A stretch of DNA of 64,000 nt from Paludisphaera borealis (GTDB lineage: Bacteria > Planctomycetota > Planctomycetia > Isosphaerales > Isosphaeraceae): positions 7,316,001 through 7,380,000 of the forward strand of contig NZ_CP019082.1 in NCBI RefSeq assembly GCF_001956985.1, read 5' to 3'. This document shows positions 28,365 to 38,180 of the stretch, one piece after another; position 1 is the stretch's first letter; every line of letters starts with the position of its first letter. The notes under the pieces were generated by a model that was not told the origin of the DNA, ran no database searches, and was given only the letters and a program-made list of their open reading frames with translations. A program made the position numbers and the translations under genes.

Positions 28365-28403
28365 CGGTTTCCCCGATTCTGGCGGCGGGCGGCGGGACGT
28401 CGT

Positions 28404-29702
28404 TCAGACGAGGAGTTCCTTGATAGCCGATGCGGCCGGCTCGGCGAGCTGGATCGCGCGGCCGTCGGCTTCAAACGATTCGGTCGGATCGAGCCCGACG
28501 GCGCGCATGTAGGTGTGGAACAGATGGCCGCCGCCGACCTGCTTGTCGACGACCTCGGTGCCGCGGTCGTTGGTCTTGCCGACGACGTTGCCCGGGGTGA
28601 TCCCCGCGCCTCCCATGCAGACCGACCAGGCGGTCCCCCAGTGGTCGCGGCCGTAGAGGTAGTTGATCTGCGGCGTCCGGCCGAACTCCGACATCACCAC
28701 GACGAGCGTATGCTGCAACATCCCGCTCGCGGCCAGGTCGTCGATCAGGGTCGCGAACGACTGATCGAACTCGCCGACCTGTTCGAGGTGGAAGTCGAAG
28801 TTCTCGTTATGGGTGTCGTAGTTCGAGTGGGTGACCTGGACGAACGTCGCGCCCCCTTGCAGCAGCCGACGGGCGAGCAGGCAGTGACGGCCGAAGTCGT
28901 GCGAGCCGTAGCGGTCGAGGTCCTTGGCCGGCTCCTTGGTGACGTCAAAGACGTCGCGACGGGTCATCAGCTTCTGGGCTTGTTCATAGGTCGTCGTGTA
29001 CGCCTCGGTCTCGGCGGTCCGCCGGCGCTTGGCGAAGCGGTCGTTGAGGTGCATTCGCAGGGCCTGACGCCCCGATGCGCCGAGAGCCGAGATCGCCGGG
29101 TCTTGCGCGGTGTTGGCCGGGGCGCTGCCGTTGCCGAGGTACAGCGGGTTGTACTTGGGGCCCAGGAACGCCGCCTCGCTCTGCCCCTTGCCGCCGCCGC
29201 CGGGGGTGATGTAAATGTAGCCGGGCAGCGGGTTGGCTTCGTCGCCCAGCCACTTCGACATCACCGAGCCGAGCTGCGGATACGCCATGCCCGCCGCCTG
29301 GGGACGCCCGGTCTGCATCAGGTAGGCGCCCTTGCCGTGATCGTTCTCGTTGGTGTTGATACTCCGCAACAGGGCCAGGCGGTGCATCTGCATGGCCGTT
29401 TTGGGCAGCAATTCCGAGATCCGCACGCCCGGAACGCTGGTCTCGATCGATCGGAACGGGCCGCCGGTGTCGGTCTTGGGCTTGGGGTCCCAGGTTTCGA
29501 GCTGGCTGGCGCCGCCGGCCAGCCAGACCACCAGAACGTGCCGTTGCTTGCCAGCCAGCTCGGCGCCGGCCGCCGGGGAGAGGAAGCTGGAGAAGCCGCC
29601 GCCGAGGGCGCCCGCCCCCGCCGCCGAGGCCGCCAGGCCCCCGAGGAACCGTCGTCGCGACAGCGTGTGGTCCATCGTGTTGCAGGCGTACGTGCACTTC
29701 AT
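28404..29702 (-). CDS. DUF1501 domain protein with Tat signal
   Basis: The 432-residue protein begins with a twin-arginine signal (LSRRRFLGGLAASAAGAGAL), so it is probably exported folded. The DUF1501 domain follows (sulfatase-like alkaline-phosphatase fold), with VVWLAGGASQLETWDPKP, GKGAYLMQTGRP, VTHSNYDTHNENFDFH, VVVMSEFGRTPQIN and GRDHWGTAWSVCMGGAGI. The Asp and His residues in these motifs match the metal-site positions of the superfamily. DUF1501 genes in planctomycetes are typically paired with DUF1549/DUF1553 genes, as here. The GGAG before the ATG at 29702 fits. The substrate is unknown; sulfated or other polymers have been suggested. Confidence 0.93.
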   Translation of the reverse strand: MKCTYACNTMDHTLSRRRFLGGLAASAAGAGALGGGFSSFLSPAAGAELAGKQRHVLVVWLAGGASQLETWDPKPKTDTGGPFRSIETSVPGVRISELLPKTAMQMHRLALLRSINTNENDHGKGAYLMQTGRPQAAGMAYPQLGSVMSKWLGDEANPLPGYIYITPGGGGKGQSEAAFLGPKYNPLYLGNGSAPANTAQDPAISALGASGRQALRMHLNDRFAKRRRTAETEAYTTTYEQAQKLMTRRDVFDVTKEPAKDLDRYGSHDFGRHCLLARRLLQGGATFVQVTHSNYDTHNENFDFHLEQVGEFDQSFATLIDDLAASGMLQHTLVVVMSEFGRTPQINYLYGRDHWGTAWSVCMGGAGITPGNVVGKTNDRGTEVVDKQVGGGHLFHTYMRAVGLDPTESFEADGRAIQLAEPAASAIKELLV

Positions 29703-29808
29703 GGCGAAGTCTCCATCGGCGGGCTTGATCGGCGGGAGGGATGCGGGGCGAGCCGAAGGCGACGAATTCCGGCCGGCTGGGCCGGGTTCGCGTCCTTCGT
29801 CGTTGTTG

Positions 29809-31736
29809 TCAGTGGTTGAACCGAAATTCGGTCGAGGCCAGGAGGGCCCACGCCAGTTCGCGGACGGCGGCGGGACGCTCTTTCGGATCGCTGCGAGCGG
29901 CGAGGTAGGCGGCGACTTCGGCCCGTTCGTCCGGAGTGGGACGGCGGGAGAGGATGCTCAGGTAAAGTTCCTCGGCGACGGCCGACGCGTCGGCCATGGC
30001 GGCGCAACGGCCGACCAGCCAGCCGTGCGCGGGGTTGAGCCACCCGTTGACCGGCTCGCCGTTGGTGACGAACAGCGCCTGGTCGACGGTCGATGTCGCT
30101 TCGGCGGCCTCTTGCGCCTGACCCGCGACGCCGCCGAAGTGGTTGACGAACGACCCGACGTTGGGAGCGAGCCGGGAATAAACGGCCGCTTCCAGCTCGG
30201 CTTCACGCAGCGCTTTGCGCTTGGCGTCAAGGGCGAGGATCGCTTTCATCCGGGGGTCGACGCCGTCGAGTTGCTGGTCGACCTCGCGACGAACGCCGGC
30301 GACGTAACCGACGGCCTCCATCGTGCTCCAGGCCAGTTGCTCGGGGGATGTCGGACGGACGGCGAAGACGACGAACCGGTTCGGATCGGCCAACTCGGCG
30401 CTCGAATCGGGAGGCGGTTCGCTGCTCCGCTGATAGGCGCGGGTGAGGGCCAGCTCGCGGAGGAAGGCCTTGACGTCGTACTTCATCGCCGCGATCCGCT
30501 CGGCCAGAAGGTCGAAAAGCTCGGGATTCGAAGGCGGGTTGTCGCCGTGGAGCAGGTCGAGCGGGTGGACGACGCCCCGGCCCATCATGAGCGCCCAGAG
30601 ACGGTTGGCGATGTTGCGGGCGAATGCGGGGTCGTCGGCCGAGGTCAGCGCCTTGCCCAACTGGGCACGGCGACTGTAGATCGGGACCGGCCGGACCTTG
30701 CCGTCCTTGTCGGGGGGATCAGGTAGTCGCGGCCCTTGTCGACCGTCGGCTCGGGGAGCGGCTTGGCGTCGATGACCTGCGGGCCGGTCTTGTGCGTCAC
30801 CTTCTTCTTGAAGACCGAGGCGAACGTGACCTCGCCGTCGGCCTTCTCGCCGACGACGGGCGTCGCGCCCGGCGCGATGACGCCGCAAGCGTTCTTGCCG
30901 GCGATCACGACGGTGCGGCTGAAGAACGCGTAAAGGCCATAATAATGCTGCTGTTTGTAATCGTCGATGAGCGGGTGGTCGTGGCACTGGCAGCACTGGA
31001 TGTCCATGCCCAGAAACAGCCGGCCGACGTCGCGCGTCATCGTGTGGGGGTCGGCGTCGCGCTCGAGCAGGAACCGGGCCGCGGGACGCGTCTTGGGATC
31101 GCTGCCGTCGGGCTCCAAGATCTGCTGGACCAAGACGTCGAAGGGGCGATTCTCGGCGAACGCCTGGAACAGGAATTCCCGCCAGGGGGCCGCGGGGCCG
31201 TACGCCTCGGGCCGTCGCTCCATCAACATCACGTCGAAAACCTGCGCCATCCGCCGCGCGTAGGAACGGCTCTCAAGCAGGCGGTCGATCAGCCGCGACC
31301 GCTTGTACGGCGACGGATCGTCGAGGAACGCCCGGGCCTCGTCGACCGTCGGAATCACCCCGGAGAAATCGAGGAACGCCCGGCGCAGGAACTCGGCGTC
31401 CGAAGCCGGGGCCGAGGGCGACTGCCCGGGAAGCTCCTTGGCGAGCTTCGCTTCGATCAGCCGGTCGATCCGCTCGTGCAGCGAATCATCCGGCGAGGGG
31501 GGGGAGGGACGAGGCGAAGGGGACGCCGCCTGAGGCGTCGGTTTCCCTGCCGCGCCGGCCGGCGCGGTCGAGTCGCTCGATTCTTGGTCGGCCGCCGCGG
31601 CGCCCGTCGCCGCCAGCCAGCCGAACGCGAACGCGAAAGACACCCAGGCCGACGTCGCCCTTCGTCTCACTGTCTCGCGGTCTCTCGAAACGCGCCGCCC
31701 AGGCGGAAGCGCCGTTCCGACCTTCCATGTTTCCAT
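29809..31736 (-). pseudogene. DUF1549-DUF1553 protein, frameshifted at a G6 tract
   Basis: Two overlapping frames together give one continuous protein of about 642 residues. The first (31736 to about 30715) has an N-terminal signal-like helix (WVSFAFAFGWLAATGAAAA), a Pro-rich linker and a DUF1549 domain with FLRRAFLDFSGVIPT and the CxxCH-containing CCQCHDHPLID. The second (about 30715 to 29809) has a DUF1553 domain with NIANRLWALMMGRGVVHP and NPPSNPELFDLLAERI. They join at IPPDKDGK if one base is added to the six-G run at 30712-30717 (six C on the coding strand). This may be a sequencing error, a recent mutation or a slippery tract. The ATG at 31736 has GAGG seven bases upstream. Partner of the DUF1501 gene. 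Confidence 0.85.
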
Positions 31737-31899
31737 CGATGCACCTCAAGGCTGCACCCACGAATGACGCCGACTCCATGGTAAAAGAGGCCGACTCCAT
31801 CTGTTGTCTTTCGTCGAAAGATAACCCTTCAAGATATCAAGTTCAAGCCGATCTTCAAATTTTGTTTAATAATTCCGCGACAGCAACACCTCATGAAGA

Positions 31900-32199
31900 T
31901 TACTTCATCGCGGATTCGACACGCCTCCGCAGGGCGGACGTGTAGGAGAGAAGCTTGCGCATGCCGAGGCGGTCGATCTCGGCTTCGAGGCGGACGATCT
32001 CGCCGTGGACGCCGTGGAGGTCAAACCCTCGCGCGGTCGGCTTGACGGCGTGGAACGCCTGCAACGTCAATTGGCGTAGAATGTTGGCGACGTCCTGCGC
32101 GTCGTGCGGAGGGTCGAACCGAAGGCCCTGTCCTTGGGGCGAGCCGGGCTGAGACGAAGGTGTAGGCATCATGGCGCGTAGGGTGAGAGATGAGGTCAT
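31900..32199 (-). CDS. Small protein with C-terminal coiled coil, unknown function
   Basis: The ATG at 32199 has AAGGAA nine bases upstream. The 99-residue protein has a disordered Pro/Gln/Ser N-terminus, then a charged helical second half with HGEIVRLEAEIDRL and LLSYTSALRRRVESAMK, likely a short coiled coil. No family is recognised. It lies upstream of the DUF1549/DUF1553 gene on the same strand with an A/T-rich gap of 163 bases. Coding status rests on composition and the ribosome-binding site only. Confidence 0.5.
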   Translation of the reverse strand: MTSSLTLRAMMPTPSSQPGSPQGQGLRFDPPHDAQDVANILRQLTLQAFHAVKPTARGFDLHGVHGEIVRLEAEIDRLGMRKLLSYTSALRRRVESAMK

Positions 32200-32745
32200 G
32201 GAGTCGACTTCCTTGCTTCGTGAGTTCCAAGACATCGTGCTCGGATTCAACAAGGTTCCAATAACACTTGTAGGTCGCGAACGTCGGGGCGTCTCGTTCC
32301 ACCGCCGGCTGCTGTCGATACGACGCATCACGGGGTGGAAATGTTCGGCGGGATATTCGGCGGCGGACGCCGAAAGTTAGGAGGATTTTTCGGAGGGACG
32401 ACAACGATCGCCCAGGCTTTTCCAGTGCCGGAGGATCGTCCGGCGCGGATGGAACCGTCGTCGCGTTGAGATTCTAGACGTAAAAACCACCGAGGTCGGT
32501 TGGCCCAATCTGGAGATTTTCCGCACAGGGGTCGGTCTCCCGAGGCCCGCCGAGGCCGAACAAAACCCCCATCAGAAAAGGTCGGCCGCAGAGCGCGCGG
32601 GCGACGGCTCGTGGATCTTCGACGCGATCGTTCGACTCCACTGGTCTTTTCGATCCGGGGCGGGATGGGCTATGATCGAGAGAGCCAATATTGAAGCTAT
32701 CGAGAACAGGGAAGGCGACGCCGTTCGAGGCCGAGGCATTTGATC
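32200..32745. other. Intergenic region upstream of nusB
   Basis: A 546-base divergent gap. Apart from the candidate nusB promoter I see no gene or hairpin that I can support. Confidence 0.5.
32647..32676 (+). promoter_or_regulatory. Candidate sigma-70-type promoter for nusB
   Basis: TATGAT at 32671-32676 fits a -10 box and has a TG upstream. The -35 candidate TTTTCG at 32647-32652 is weak, with an 18-base spacer. It lies about 70 bases before the nusB start. Confidence 0.4.
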
Positions 32746-33237
32746 ATGACGCGACGCTCCCGAGGCCGTGAAGTCGCCCTCCAGGTCTTGTACCAGATCG
32801 AGCAGAATTCGGGCTTCAAGGCAGCCGACATCCGCCGGTTCATCGACCGTCGGCTGCTGCGTGAAGCGAAGCTCGTCGAATTCACCCTCGACCTGATCGC
32901 CGGCGTCAAGGAACATCAGGCCGAGATCGACGAGATGATCCGGCAGGTCGCCGAGAACTGGCGGCTCGACCGGATGGCGGCCATCGACCGCAACATCCTT
33001 CGTCTCGGCGCTTATGAGATGCTCTACTGCTCCGAGGTGCCCGCCAAGGTCGCCATCAACGAGGCCCTCGAACTGGCCAAGCGGTACAGCACCGCCCAGT
33101 CGAGCCGGTTCGTCAACGGGATTCTCGACAAGGTCTTCCAGGTCAAGGTCCCGGCCGCCGAAGTCGACGCGGTCCCATCCGACCTCGAAAGCGACGACGC
33201 CCCCGACGCGCCCGTGGTCGGGGACGAGAACGGTTGA
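32746..33237 (+). CDS. nusB: Transcription antitermination protein NusB
   Basis: A 163-residue all-helical protein. It binds boxA RNA with NusE (S10) and supports antitermination in rRNA operons. Family features are RRSRGREVALQVLYQIEQ at the N-terminus, MAAIDRNILRLGAYEMLY and VAINEALELAKRY, then SSRFVNGILDKV. The ATG at 32746 is preferred to an in-frame TTG two codons earlier. About 25 acidic C-terminal residues extend past the usual end. It overlaps the PHP gene by four bases (TTGA), so the two are translationally coupled. Confidence 0.95.
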   Translation: MTRRSRGREVALQVLYQIEQNSGFKAADIRRFIDRRLLREAKLVEFTLDLIAGVKEHQAEIDEMIRQVAENWRLDRMAAIDRNILRLGAYEMLYCSEVPAKVAINEALELAKRYSTAQSSRFVNGILDKVFQVKVPAAEVDAVPSDLESDDAPDAPVVGDENG

Positions 33238-34073
33238 TCCGTCGCAACGCCGATCTGCACGTGCACACGACGCACTCGGACGGCTCTTGCTCGCCCGCCG
33301 AGGTCGTCGTCGCCGCGGCCGGCGTGGGGCTGGCGGCCCTGGCGATCACCGACCACGACACGATCTCGGCCCTGGCCGTCGCGCGCCCCGAGGCGGACCG
33401 GCTGGGCGTCGAGCTGATCTCGGGGGTCGAGCTTACCTGTGAATACGACGGCCGCGAGATCCACGTTCTCGGCTACTTCTTCCGCGATGACGACCCCGAC
33501 CTGCTCGATGCGATGAGCCGGCTCCGGACCGGCCGCGCCAGTCGGTTCCAGGCGATGGCCGAGCGGCTGACCGAGCTGGGGATGGTCGTCGACCTGGCGG
33601 CCGTCCGCCGCTGCTTCCCCCGGGCGGTGCTCGGCCGGCGGCACCTGGCCGAATACCTGGCCCGGACCAAGCAGGTCGCCGGCGTCCGCGAGGCCTTCAA
33701 TCGGTTTCTGGCCGACGGTCGACCGGCCTGCGCGGCCAAGCTCATGCTCGACGCCCGCGAGGCGATCGGCCTGATCCGCAACGCGGGGGGCGTCGCTTCC
33801 TGGGCCCATCCTCCGTACAACCTGCGGCTCGAATCGCTCCGAACGCTCGCCGAGGCCGGGCTCCAGGCGATCGAGACGGCCGGACCGGGGATTCAGAACC
33901 GGGTCGGCCGCCGGTTCCGCGACTGGGCCGTGACGCTCGATCTGGTCCCCACGGCCGGCTCGGACTTCCACGCTCCCGACCGCCCCGGCCGATGGGTCGG
34001 CGCGATCACCACCTCCGACGCCGACCTCGACCGCCTCCGAGACCGACAGCCGTCGAACCCGGCGTCGGCCTGA
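33234..34073 (+). CDS. PHP-domain phosphoesterase (nucleoside bisphosphate phosphatase / RNase AM-like)
   Basis: The TTG start at 33234 overlaps the nusB stop. The 279-residue protein carries the complete PHP metal-binding set: DLHVHTTHSDG, ITDHDT, SGVELTCEYDGREIHVLGYF, ASWAHPPY and AGSDFHAPD. It matches the stand-alone PHP family with an inserted helical domain. In E. coli this family (YciV/RNase AM) removes 3'-phosphates of nucleoside 3',5'-bisphosphates and trims 5' ends of RNA. Coupling to nusB suggests a role in RNA metabolism, but that is inferred from position alone. Confidence 0.9.
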   Translation: MIRRNADLHVHTTHSDGSCSPAEVVVAAAGVGLAALAITDHDTISALAVARPEADRLGVELISGVELTCEYDGREIHVLGYFFRDDDPDLLDAMSRLRTGRASRFQAMAERLTELGMVVDLAAVRRCFPRAVLGRRHLAEYLARTKQVAGVREAFNRFLADGRPACAAKLMLDAREAIGLIRNAGGVASWAHPPYNLRLESLRTLAEAGLQAIETAGPGIQNRVGRRFRDWAVTLDLVPTAGSDFHAPDRPGRWVGAITTSDADLDRLRDRQPSNPASA

Positions 34074-34185
34074 CGACCGACACTTGGTAAAATGACCTGC
34101 AAGCGAGGGCCGGTCCTCCGGGCGTCCTCACGCGCGAAACAGACAACGTAGCGACAACGATCATCCGACGAGACGAAAGGCGGTT

Positions 34186-35091
34186 ATGGCGATCAAAGGG
34201 TTGCTGGAGCGGTTCAAGAAGGGGCTGGCCAAGACGGCGCAACTGTTCAACGTCCGCTCCTGGTTCGGCCGCAAGGTCGATCAGGAATTTCTCGACGAAT
34301 TGGAGAGCCGGCTGATCCAGGCCGACGTCGGCGTGGTCGCCACGGCGCAGATCATCAAGTCGGTCCGCGAAGCCTACGCCGACCAGACGGCCGACGAAGA
34401 ACTCGTCGAGTTCGTCAAAAACCAGCTCAAGGAGCTACTCCACGATCCGCGCCCGGACGTGCTGACGGTCGCCGCCAAGAAGCCGAGCGTCTACCTGATC
34501 GCCGGCGTCAACGGCTCGGGCAAGACGACTTCGATCGCCAAACTCGCGCAGCGACTCCGCGACCAGGGCAACTCGATCGTGCTGGCCGCCTGCGACACCT
34601 TCCGCGCCGCGGCCGCCGACCAGTTGTCGATCTGGGCCGAGCGGGCCGGCTGCGAGATCGTCCGAGGCGCCCCCGGAGCCGACCCGGCGAGCGTCGCCCA
34701 CGACGCCTGCCAGCGCGCGCTGGCCCGGTCGACCGACGTCCTGATCGTCGACACCGCCGGCCGGCTGCACACCCAGACGCACCTGATGCGCGAGCTGGAG
34801 AAGATCAAGAGCGTCATCCAGCGGCAGATTCCCGGCTCGCCGCACGAGGTTCTGCTCGTGCTCGACGGCGGCAACGGCCAGAACGCCATCCGCCAGGCCG
34901 AGATGTTCACCAAGGCCATCGGCTGCACCGGCGTGATCCTCACCAAGCTCGACGGCACCGCCAAGGGGGGCGTCGTCGTCGCCGTCCGCCAGACGATGAA
35001 ACTTCCCGTCAAATTCATCGGCGTCGGCGAAGCGATCGACGACCTGCAACCGTTTGACGCCGATACCTTCGTGGAGTCGCTGTTCACCTGA
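34186..35091 (+). CDS. ftsY: Signal recognition particle receptor FtsY
   Basis: The 301-residue NG-domain GTPase receives SRP-ribosome complexes at the membrane. The N helical bundle is residues 1-100. G-domain motifs are GVNGSGKTTSIAKLA (P-loop), DTFRAAAADQL, DTAGRLHTQ and TKLDGTAKGG, with GVGEAIDDLQPF near the end. It lacks the long acidic A domain of E. coli FtsY and is near the minimal length. A SRP54 (Ffh) identity is excluded because there is no M domain. Confidence 0.96.
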   Translation: MAIKGLLERFKKGLAKTAQLFNVRSWFGRKVDQEFLDELESRLIQADVGVVATAQIIKSVREAYADQTADEELVEFVKNQLKELLHDPRPDVLTVAAKKPSVYLIAGVNGSGKTTSIAKLAQRLRDQGNSIVLAACDTFRAAAADQLSIWAERAGCEIVRGAPGADPASVAHDACQRALARSTDVLIVDTAGRLHTQTHLMRELEKIKSVIQRQIPGSPHEVLLVLDGGNGQNAIRQAEMFTKAIGCTGVILTKLDGTAKGGVVVAVRQTMKLPVKFIGVGEAIDDLQPFDADTFVESLFT

Positions 35092-35290
35092 GCGGCCAGC
35101 ATTGCCTCGGAGGACGGAACCCCGATATAATTCCGGATTGCGGGCCGATCCAACGCTTGTTAAACAGCAAACTTGCGGCCCCGGCCCGGGAACCCAGCCC
35201 TGACTTTCCGCAAAGCCTGGCGACGACTCGGATTCCGGTCGTTCCGGCTGTATCGTTCGAGATCCCAAAGCAACAGCAAACGGCGGTGGC

Positions 35291-36985
35291 ATGATGGACG
35301 TCGCGAACCTCTGGACGAAGTTCACCGCGGAGCTGGCCGACGACCCGCTCCTGACGATCAGCCTGGCGGCGGCGCTCGCGGCGTTCGCCAGCACGCCCAT
35401 CGCGGTCGCCGTCCTCGGTCGCATGGATTGGTTCAAAGCGCGTCGCGGCCGGGTGCTTCAGCGCCCGTCGTTCGTCTCGATCATCGTGGGCACGATGCTG
35501 GTCATGAGCATCCCGGCGACGTTCGCGGCCCTGGTGCTCAAGAGCCGGCACTTCGACGAAAACCGCTACGAGTTCGATCCCAACCGGACGTGGTCGGTGC
35601 TCGACCAGGGGAAGGGGTTCAATACCCTGAAGGAGGCCGACGCGGCCGTCAAGCAGGAGATGGAGCGACTCGCCCTGGAGCGGAAGAACCTAGTCAACGG
35701 CGTCAAAAAGCTCGACCAGGCGATGCTCGCCTTGCGGGCCTCGGCGGGGACCTCGGCGGCCGTCGCCCAGGCGATCCCCAACGTCCTGGAATCGCTGGCC
35801 CAGCTTCGCCAGAGCATCAACCTCGACGGCCCGCAGCAGCTCATGGACTTCACCGCCCCCCCCATCGACGTCAGGGCGGCCGCCGCGCCGGCGGTCAGCG
35901 CCCCCGCGGTTGCGGCCACGGCGATCGCGCCCGCGCCGGCCCCGGTCAACGGCCTGGCTCCGGCCCAGGTCGACGCCGAGCTGGCGGCGGTCCCCGAGCC
36001 TCAGAAGGCGATCGCCGCGATGCTGCCGCTGACCGACGTCCCGGCCGGCTGGGTCGTGGAGAAGTCGGGCGACAAGTATATCGAGACGTTCAACGCCGAC
36101 AACCTGTACGAGAAGATCGACGGCCGCGCCGAGAGCTTCCTCCAGTACGGCGTCAAGGGGATGGCGTACACCTACTACCACCCGGCCAACGACGATTCGA
36201 AGGAAGTTCAGCTCTACGTCTTCGAGATGGCCGACCCCCTGCGGGCGCTCGGCAAGTTCGGCTCGGAGAAGCCCGACGAGAACCAGAGCATCGCCCTCGG
36301 CGACGGCGGCTACACCTCGGCGGGAAGCACGTTCCTGTACGCCGGAAAATACTACACGCAGCTCGTCTCGACCCAGGACGACCCGAAGTTCGCCGCCTTC
36401 GCCCTCGAAATCGCCCGCCGCGTCGCCGCCAAGCAGAAGCCGGGAAGCCCGGCGCCGGCCCCCGCCCTGGCCGCCTCCTCCGCGAGCCCGGCGCCCGCAA
36501 CGACTCCCACGGCGGCCGCGACCAAACCGGCCGACGTGAAGCCGGCCGCGGCGGAGATGTCGCCGGCGGACTATTTCGCGCTCTTGCCCGCCGGCGGCCG
36601 TCAGAACGATCCGACGTACGTGCCCCAGGACGTTTTCGGCTACAGCTTCCTGTCGGAGGTTTTCATGGCCGACTACAAGGAGGGGGACGTCGGCTGGCAA
36701 GGTTTCCTGCGGCCCTACAAAGACGCGAAGGAGGCCCAGGCGGTCCTTGACCGCTACGTGGCGAGCGTCAAGGAAGACGGGGCCGAGGTCAAGCCGCTCG
36801 AATCCGAAGGGGCCGACGCGATGGTGGCCGTCTCGAACATCGGCCTGTTCGACGTGGTCTTCCGCAAAGGCAACACGCTGGCCGGCGCCAACGGCGCGAC
36901 CACCGCCCCCCCCGCCGAAGCCTTCGCCCGGGCGCTCGCCAAGAGCCTCCCCGACAAGGTCCCGGCCGTCGGCGGCGGCAAATGA
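35291..36985 (+). CDS. Membrane protein with two DUF6599-like domains
   Basis: The 564-residue protein has two N-terminal membrane helices (about residues 20-44 and 60-85), an extracytoplasmic coiled-coil-like region (110-160) and an Ala/Pro linker. Two related domains follow, at about 240-380 and 430-560. The first contains FNADNLYEKIDGRAESFLQYGV, which matches the DNLYxYIDGxAExYLxYGF pattern I associate with DUF6599; the second has DVFGYSFLSEVFMADYKEG. The linker between them is also Ala/Pro/Thr-rich. The family assignment is from memory and should be checked. It precedes the DUF362 and polyferredoxin genes on the same strand and may be part of the same membrane redox complex. Confidence 0.7.
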   Translation: MMDVANLWTKFTAELADDPLLTISLAAALAAFASTPIAVAVLGRMDWFKARRGRVLQRPSFVSIIVGTMLVMSIPATFAALVLKSRHFDENRYEFDPNRTWSVLDQGKGFNTLKEADAAVKQEMERLALERKNLVNGVKKLDQAMLALRASAGTSAAVAQAIPNVLESLAQLRQSINLDGPQQLMDFTAPPIDVRAAAAPAVSAPAVAATAIAPAPAPVNGLAPAQVDAELAAVPEPQKAIAAMLPLTDVPAGWVVEKSGDKYIETFNADNLYEKIDGRAESFLQYGVKGMAYTYYHPANDDSKEVQLYVFEMADPLRALGKFGSEKPDENQSIALGDGGYTSAGSTFLYAGKYYTQLVSTQDDPKFAAFALEIARRVAAKQKPGSPAPAPALAASSASPAPATTPTAAATKPADVKPAAAEMSPADYFALLPAGGRQNDPTYVPQDVFGYSFLSEVFMADYKEGDVGWQGFLRPYKDAKEAQAVLDRYVASVKEDGAEVKPLESEGADAMVAVSNIGLFDVVFRKGNTLAGANGATTAPPAEAFARALAKSLPDKVPAVGGGK

Positions 36986-37085
36986 CCATCACGATGAACT
37001 CAAGACGATGAACCGCGTGCGAACCCGAATCCCCGTGTGACGAGCCGTCCGCCTTCCCCGGCGGTTCACTGGAACGAGGTCGACG

Positions 37086-38180
37086 ATGAGCGAGAAACTG
37101 ACCCGAACCCAGATCAAGAACCTGGAGCGGCTCGGCGGCGTCAACCCGGCCGACGAGTCGTTCTCGCGGCGGCATTTTTTGAACCAGGTCGGCGGCTTCG
37201 GCGCGGCGGCCGGCGCGGCGGTGGGCGGCGGCCTGCTGCTCCGCGACCAGTGGGGCATGGAAGGGGTCAAGCCGCCGCCGGCCCAGATCCTCAAGCCGTT
37301 CAACGTCGAACCCATCACCAGCAAGCCCAGCCTGGTCGTCGTCCGCTCCAGCCCGGTCGCCGCCGACGCCGACGCCGAGACCCGCGACGCCGCGCTCCAC
37401 GATCAGGCGTTCCGCATGGTCAAGGCGGCGCTCGACGCCATGGGAGGCGTCTCCCATTTCATCAAGAAGGGGGACGTCGTCGTCGTCAAGCCGAACGTGG
37501 CGTTCGACAAGAACCCCGACCTCGCCGCCACCAGCCAACCCGAGACCGTCGCCGCCGTGGTGCGGCTCTGCCTGGGCGCCGGCGCCCGCAAGGTGATCGT
37601 CGCCGACAACCCGATCAACAACCCCGAGAGCTGCTTCTTCAAGACCAAGGTCGGCGACGCGGCGCTCCGCGCCGGGGCCGAGCTGATGATGCCCAAGGAC
37701 AGCTACTTCGAGCAGCTCTACGTCGGCGGCGAGACCATCACCAACACCTGGCGGATGTTCTACCGGCCGTTCCGCGAGGCCACCAAGGTCATCGGCGTCT
37801 CGCCGGTCAAGGACCACAACCTCTGCAAGGCGACCGTCACCATGAAGAACTGGTACGGCCTGCTGGGCAACCCCCGCAACCAGTTCCATCAAAACATCCA
37901 CGGAATCATCTCCGACTTCGCGCTCATGATCAAGCCGACGCTGGTGATCGCCGACGGCCGCAAGCTCTTGATGCGGAACGGCCCGACCGGCGGCAGCCTG
38001 AACGACGTCAAGAAGAGCGACACCATTGTCGTCGGCACCGACCACACGGCCGTCGACAGTTGGTGCGTCACCCGCCTGCTCGAAAAGTCGCGGCACGAGA
38101 TCGTCTACCTCGACAAGGTCATCCAGCGCGGCCTCGGCAAGGACTGGCGTCCCCAGTGGACCGAGGAGATCACCGTATGA
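37086..38180 (+). CDS. DUF362 domain protein with Tat signal
   Basis: The 364-residue protein has a Tat-type leader with SRRHFLNQVGGFGAAAGAAV, so it is probably exported. The DUF362 core has KKGDVVVVKPNVAF, VVRLCLGAGARKVIVADNP, KDHNLCKATVTMKNWYGLLG and VVGTDHTAVDSWCVTRLL. The family is often fused or adjacent to 4Fe-4S ferredoxin proteins and is thought to take part in metal or electron chemistry. No Fe-S motif is seen in this protein itself. Its stop overlaps the next start (ATGA). A NapH-like polyferredoxin follows three genes later. Confidence 0.88.
   Translation: MSEKLTRTQIKNLERLGGVNPADESFSRRHFLNQVGGFGAAAGAAVGGGLLLRDQWGMEGVKPPPAQILKPFNVEPITSKPSLVVVRSSPVAADADAETRDAALHDQAFRMVKAALDAMGGVSHFIKKGDVVVVKPNVAFDKNPDLAATSQPETVAAVVRLCLGAGARKVIVADNPINNPESCFFKTKVGDAALRAGAELMMPKDSYFEQLYVGGETITNTWRMFYRPFREATKVIGVSPVKDHNLCKATVTMKNWYGLLGNPRNQFHQNIHGIISDFALMIKPTLVIADGRKLLMRNGPTGGSLNDVKKSDTIVVGTDHTAVDSWCVTRLLEKSRHEIVYLDKVIQRGLGKDWRPQWTEEITV

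Noticed and set aside
27402-29819. Plus-strand open frame of 805 codons across the WD40 and DUF1501 genes
   Set aside because: Crosses two genes with clear motifs and a gene boundary; its translation has no recognisable protein features.
31900-32331. Longer 143-codon version of the small coiled-coil protein
   Set aside because: The first 44 codons are Arg/Ser/Thr-rich with no ribosome-binding site; the ATG at 32199 has one.
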